Made by a program: the position numbers and the translations under genes. 64,000 bases of DNA from Vibrio atlanticus. GTDB lineage: Bacteria > Pseudomonadota > Gammaproteobacteria > Enterobacterales > Vibrionaceae. The stretch is taken from positions 1,240,001-1,304,000 of the forward strand of contig NZ_AP025461.1 of the NCBI RefSeq assembly GCF_024347315.1, written 5' to 3'. Every line of letters begins with the position of its first letter. The stretch's first letter is position 1. Shown here piece after piece: positions 29,501-35,500 of the stretch. The notes beneath the pieces are model-generated. The model was not told the DNA's origin. It ran no database searches and saw only the letters and a list, made by a program, of their open reading frames with translations.

Positions 29501-32500
29501 GAGCATTTTCGATGGCCGTTGTTGGTAAGTTCACCGTACCATCAGGGCCAACCGTCACTTCACCACTGTAGATTTGGCTGTTCACTTCACCGACATCGAT
29601 TGTGAAGTTGAAGTCTGAATAGTCAGCATCACCGCCGCCATACAAATCTTCAAACCCGTAAACAAGCTCGCCGTCTTCATTAACCGTCGTGCGAGTATGC
29701 TCGATACCATCTTGGTTTAGCTGAGAGCTTGAACCACCATGGAAGATCGCATCACCATTCTGGCCTTGAACGACAGTTTCAGTGCCATCGGCAGCAACAA
29801 ATACAAGTTGAGGATCAACCGTGTCCATGTTTGCAGGCGAACCATCTTCAGCACGGAACTCGTACTGACCTTCCTGCATCGCGTCAAAGTCATTGTGCTG
29901 ATGTCCGTTTGGAATCAAGAACAGATTGAAACTTTCACCTTCTTCAACTTGGAAGCTGAACTGGTCTTGTCCTGGAACAAGGTCACCGCCGCCGCCAACT
30001 TGTGACGCGTTTTCGTAAACAACTTCAACACCCGTGATATTACCGTCTTCATCAACTTTGTAGTAACCCGCTGCGTTTTGGTAACCTGCCGTTTCACCTT
30101 CAAACGTTACTGTAATTTCTGTGTCGTTGTAACTGGTGATACCGTTCTCTTGGTCATTCAGAACGCCTTCGTTATCGTATTGAATAACCGAACCTTCTGG
30201 CACACCATCTACAGTTACGGTAAGTGTTTCAGACAAGTCTTGATCGACAAGCGCCGCCGCAATATTAAGCTCAACAATGCCGCCTGGCTCAACCAAAATA
30301 GCTTGGTCATCAACGTTAACACCGTCTCCATCGGTTATCACAAGATCCGGTGCATCCGCGACTGCTTCAATATGAACGTTAAGGTCTTGTTCAACCTCAT
30401 CCGTACCGTCTGTCACAGTAAAGCTGAACTGCAGATCACCACTGAAATGCTCTTCAGGAACGAAGCTAAACGTGCCATCACCGTTGTCGGTGACTGTACC
30501 TTCATCACCAGAGTAATTGATGCTAGTAACACTAAGGTCATCGCCATCAATATCAATCGCACCACTCAACAGATCCTCTTGAGTGAACAGGATGCTGCCA
30601 TCTTCTTCAATGTGGTACATGCCTGGAGCAACAATTGGAATGTCATTCACCGGATTCACGGTCAATGTCATATCATTAGACGTGCTCAGCTCACCGTCGC
30701 TCACCTCATAAGTGAATGCAATATCACCATTGAAGTTTTCAGAAGGTGTCACTGTGTACGTGCCATCACCATTGTCTACAATGCTGGCGTTCGGATCATT
30801 GGTTTCAAGTGAAGAAGCAAATAGCTGATCGCCATCTTGGTCGCTCGCATTCTCCAACAGCATTTCTTGTGTAACGAGGATTGAACCATCTTCGTCGACA
30901 TCAGCCACCATTGGCGTCGCTTCTGGTGCATCGTTGACGAACTCAACTTTTAGGTCGATGTTTGCGGCCACCACGTCGGTGCCGTCACTCACATCAAACG
31001 TTAAGTCAACATTGCCGAAGAAGCCCTGCTCTGGCGTTAATGTGTATGTTCCATCGCCATTATCTGTGACTTCTACCGTGTCGCTTGCGCTCGTCACATT
31101 CACAACAGACAGTTCATCGCCTTCAACGTCTGTCGCTTGTGCCAGTAATTCAGCTTCGGTAATAGTAATCGCTTGACCATCTTCCGTAGCGAAAGACATG
31201 TCTGGAACGTCTGGCGCATCGTTGATTGGATTTACGGTTAAGTTGAGGTCGGCAGCCACGGTCTCAATCGCGTCAGTGACATCGTAAGTAAATTCAATCT
31301 CACCAAAGAAATCTGCACTTGGTGTAATCGTGAAGCTACCGTCTGGGTTTTCTACAACAACCGCATTTGGATCGTTGGTCGCAAAGTTAACCGCTTCAAG
31401 GTTATCGCCATCCACATCGGTTGCATTCGCTAACAGATCCTCTTGAGTGATAGTGATTGACCCATCTTCATCAACAGCGGCTTCAATTGGACCACTCACC
31501 TCAGGGCCTTCGTTGACAATTTCAACGTCGACTCTTGCTGTACTTGGTGCGCTTGCTTGCCCGTCACTGATATCGAAGGTCAGATTCACTTCACCGTAGA
31601 AGTCCTCTGCAGGTTCGAATGTGAAAGTATTGTCTCCATTGTCTGTTAATGTACCTTGTGATTGGTCAACAAGCAGTAGATTCTCAACATGCAGGATCTC
31701 GCCATCAACATCGGTCGCGCCAGACAATAGGTCTTTCGCTTCGATGATCATAGAGCCGTTTTCAAGCATTTGGGTGTGCAATGGCTCGCCCGGAACCGGC
31801 ACATCATTAACAGGTACAACGGTCAGATCTAGATGGGTTGCAACTTCATCGGTGCCATCGAATACCTTGTAATCAATGTCGATTTCACCATTGAAGTTTT
31901 CATTCGGCATGAAGGTAAATGTACCATCACCATTGTCGACTAAATCACCGTCATCACCACCGTAAGTGATGTCAGAAATAGACAGCGCATCACCCTCTAC
32001 ATCTGTGGTGTTCGCCAGTAAATCATCAGCACTGAACGTAATACCTTGGTCTTCGTCTGTCGATAAAACCATTGGACCAGAAACGATTGGCGCATCATTC
32101 ACCGATTCGAAGTTGATGTTGATGATGTTGCTGTCTGTTAGCTCACCATCGGTAACTTGGTAACCGAGTTCGATTTCACCATGGAAGTTTTCATCCGGTG
32201 TTACCGTCCAAGTACCATCACCATTATCGATGAGTGTTGCATGCTCTGAGTTTTCACCCACCAGCTCGAGATTTTCAATATCAAGGTCGTCGCCATCAAT
32301 ATCAGATGCTTGCGCCAGTAGTTGCTCTTCGGTAATCACAACTGAAGCAAACTGGGCAGAACCATCGGTATCGACAGTAATATTCGGAAGATCAGCCGTT
32401 AACTCGATTTCGTTGTCACCCGCATGGATGTTCAACTCAACCGTTTCGGTGATTTCTGAACCGTCTACACCAATCGATGTAAACACCGCTTCATCATGAC

Positions 32501-35500
32501 AAGTTTGTGACACTGTCATGTTTTGAACGACGTAAGTACCATTACCTTGCACGGTACCAAGCTCAAAGTAAGACACCGGTTGATCAACCGTTAGCGTGTA
32601 GTCTGTCTCGAAAGTACCACGGTCTTCTTTGTGGTAAGTCATCGAGTCAATTAGGTCGCCATCCTCATTGAACGCTTTGATTTCTACTTCGGTAAAGTGA
32701 CGAGACTCTTCCATGAACCAGCCACCCAAACCATCTAGGTGGAAACTGATTTCATTGATGTCTTGACCTTCAACCGAAACAGTCAGTTTCTCATCACCAC
32801 TTAGGCCTTGGCGGTCTGTATCACCAAGTCCGTGACCAATGTGGGTGTTACCATTCCAGGCACCAAGCGGATCATCGTTACTTTGAACGGTTACCGTTAA
32901 GTCACCATCCGAGAACTCACGCGTATAAGGGTCAACTTCTGTACCCCAATCATCCACACTCGCGTTATCGTCAAATGTACCGATTTGTGTGGTGTGCGTA
33001 CCTTCAGCAAGAGCATCTTCACTTGGAACAAAGCGCACTTCGGTATCTGCAGGAACTTCTTGTCCTACTTCCAGTACCACCCACTCATCATTAACATTCG
33101 CTTCAATGATCCCGTTTTCTGGCGCTTGGTCTAAACGTAGTGCAGGTTCTTCACGAAGCGTCACACCAACCGTTTGATCTTCTTGCGCTTGGATGAAGAT
33201 CTCTTCGCCCGCTTCTGGCGCATCATTAACTGGATTAACCGTTAGATCGAGTGTGGTCAGAACTTCGTTGTCACCATCACTGATGCTGTATGTGAAGTCT
33301 AACTCGCCATTGAAGTTTTCAGTGTGCGTGATGGTGAATGAACCATCGTCGTTAGCAACAATTGTCGCGTCAGGGTCGTTGGTTTGAAGGTTAGACGCCG
33401 TTAACTCATCACCTTCAACATCGGTTGCATTCGCAAGCAGCTGTTCTTGAGTAATAGTGATTGAATTATCTTCGTCGACTTCGGCTTCAATACCGGACGT
33501 TTCAGGGCCGTCATTGACAGCAATGACATCAATGCCCGCTGTCGTTATCGCCGTTGCACCGTCTTCGTCAACGACGACAACATCTAGTGAGATGTCTCCG
33601 TCGAAGTTTTCATTTGGCGTGAAGGTGTAGGTGCCATTACCGTTATCAACGAACGAACCATCGTCACCAGCGTAAGTAACGCTCGATAGAGCAACATCAC
33701 CCTCTACATCTGAAGAGTTCGCTAATAACTGCTCATCACTGATCGTGATTTGGCCATCTTCCTGAACTGTATAAGCTGTCGAGCCCGCTACAGGAGGATC
33801 GTTCTCCGGCGTTACACTTACATCAATATGGGCGGCTGTTGAACCCGTGCCATCAGAAACATCAAATGAGAATTGAACATCACCATTGAAGTTCTCGTTT
33901 GGTGCAAAGCTGTAAGTGCCGTCACCGTTATCACTAAGAACACCATCAGCGCCCGTGTAGAGCACGTTTTCAATCGACAGCTCATCACCGTCAATATCCG
34001 ACGCGCCTGCAAGCAGATCAGCATCGGTGAAGAGTAACGTACCGTCTTCTTCAATCGTGAACTGTTGATCTTCCGCTTGTGGCAGGTCATTAACCGGATT
34101 CACAGTAACGTCTAGGCCAACTTGAACTGAACCACCATCGTTATCGATGATATCGAAGTTCAAATCTAGGTCACCGTTGTAGTCTGCGTTAGGTGTAATG
34201 GTGTAGCTGCCATCATCATTGTGTTGGATGATTGCGTTTTCATCAGTAGAAAGGTTAATAGCTTCTAGGTTTTCGCTATCAATATCACCAGCTCGCGCCA
34301 ATAACTGATCTTGGCTTAGCGTGATTGAGCTGTCTTCGTTGATGGTGTAAGCCAAATCGCCCGATACTGGTGGATCGTTAATTGGTAGTACATCGACATT
34401 AATCTGTGTCTCTACCGTCGCACCATCTTCATCTTGAATGGTCACACCCAGTTGAACCTGACCATTGAAGTTTTCATTGGGTGCAAAGCTGCATGTGCCA
34501 TCACCATTTACAGTGAAGATACCGTCAGAGCCATCGTAGTTAATGCCAACAAGTTCTACATCGCCTTCGATATCCGAAGCATTCACAAGAATCTGAGATT
34601 CACTGAACGTCAGTACCGAATCTTCGTCAATGGTGTATGACGTTGGACCCGCAACCGGTGGATCATTCACTTCTAGTACGGTAATGCCCGCAGTGGTTTC
34701 ATCAATCGAACCGTCTTCATCGGCAACAATAACGTCAAGGCTGATATCGCCACTGAAGTTTTCATTAGGAAGGAAGGTGTAACTGCCGTCACCATTATCT
34801 TGGAACACGCCATCTGTGCCGCTGTAAGTTACGCTGTCAATCGACACTGCACCTTCAACGTCAGAAGAGTTTGCTAGCAACTGCTCATCAGAAATTGTGA
34901 TGGCATTGTCTTCGTTGACCATGTATGAGGTTGAACCCGCAACTGGCGGATCGTTCTCAGGAGTCACACTGACGTCAATGTTAGCGCTGACCGTTTCTGT
35001 GCCATCAGACACATCGAAACTGAAGTTCACATCGCCATTGAAGTTTTCATTTGGCGCAAAGGTATAAGTACCATCACCGTGGTCGCTCAGTACGCCATCA
35101 CCACCTGTATAGCTAATACCTTCAACGGTTAAGTCGTCGCCATCAACATCGGTGGCACCGGTAAGTAGGTCGGCATCTGTAAATTGCAGCGTACCGTCTT
35201 CTGCGATACTGAATTGTTGGTCTTGAGGAACCGGCAAGTCATTAACTGGGTTAACAGTAAGATCGGCGGTTGCTTGAACGGTATTGGTGCCATCTGAGAT
35301 ATCAAAGCTGATATCGATGTCACCATTGAAGTTCTCATCTGGCGTAATCGTGAAGCTGCCGTCATCGTTTTGAGTAACGGTTGCATCACCACCAACTGTT
35401 AAGTCGCTCGCGGTTAGATCTTCGCCTTCAACATCGGACGCTTGAGACAACAGCTGATCTTGGCTCAATGTGATTGAACCATCTTCGTTAACGTTGTAAG

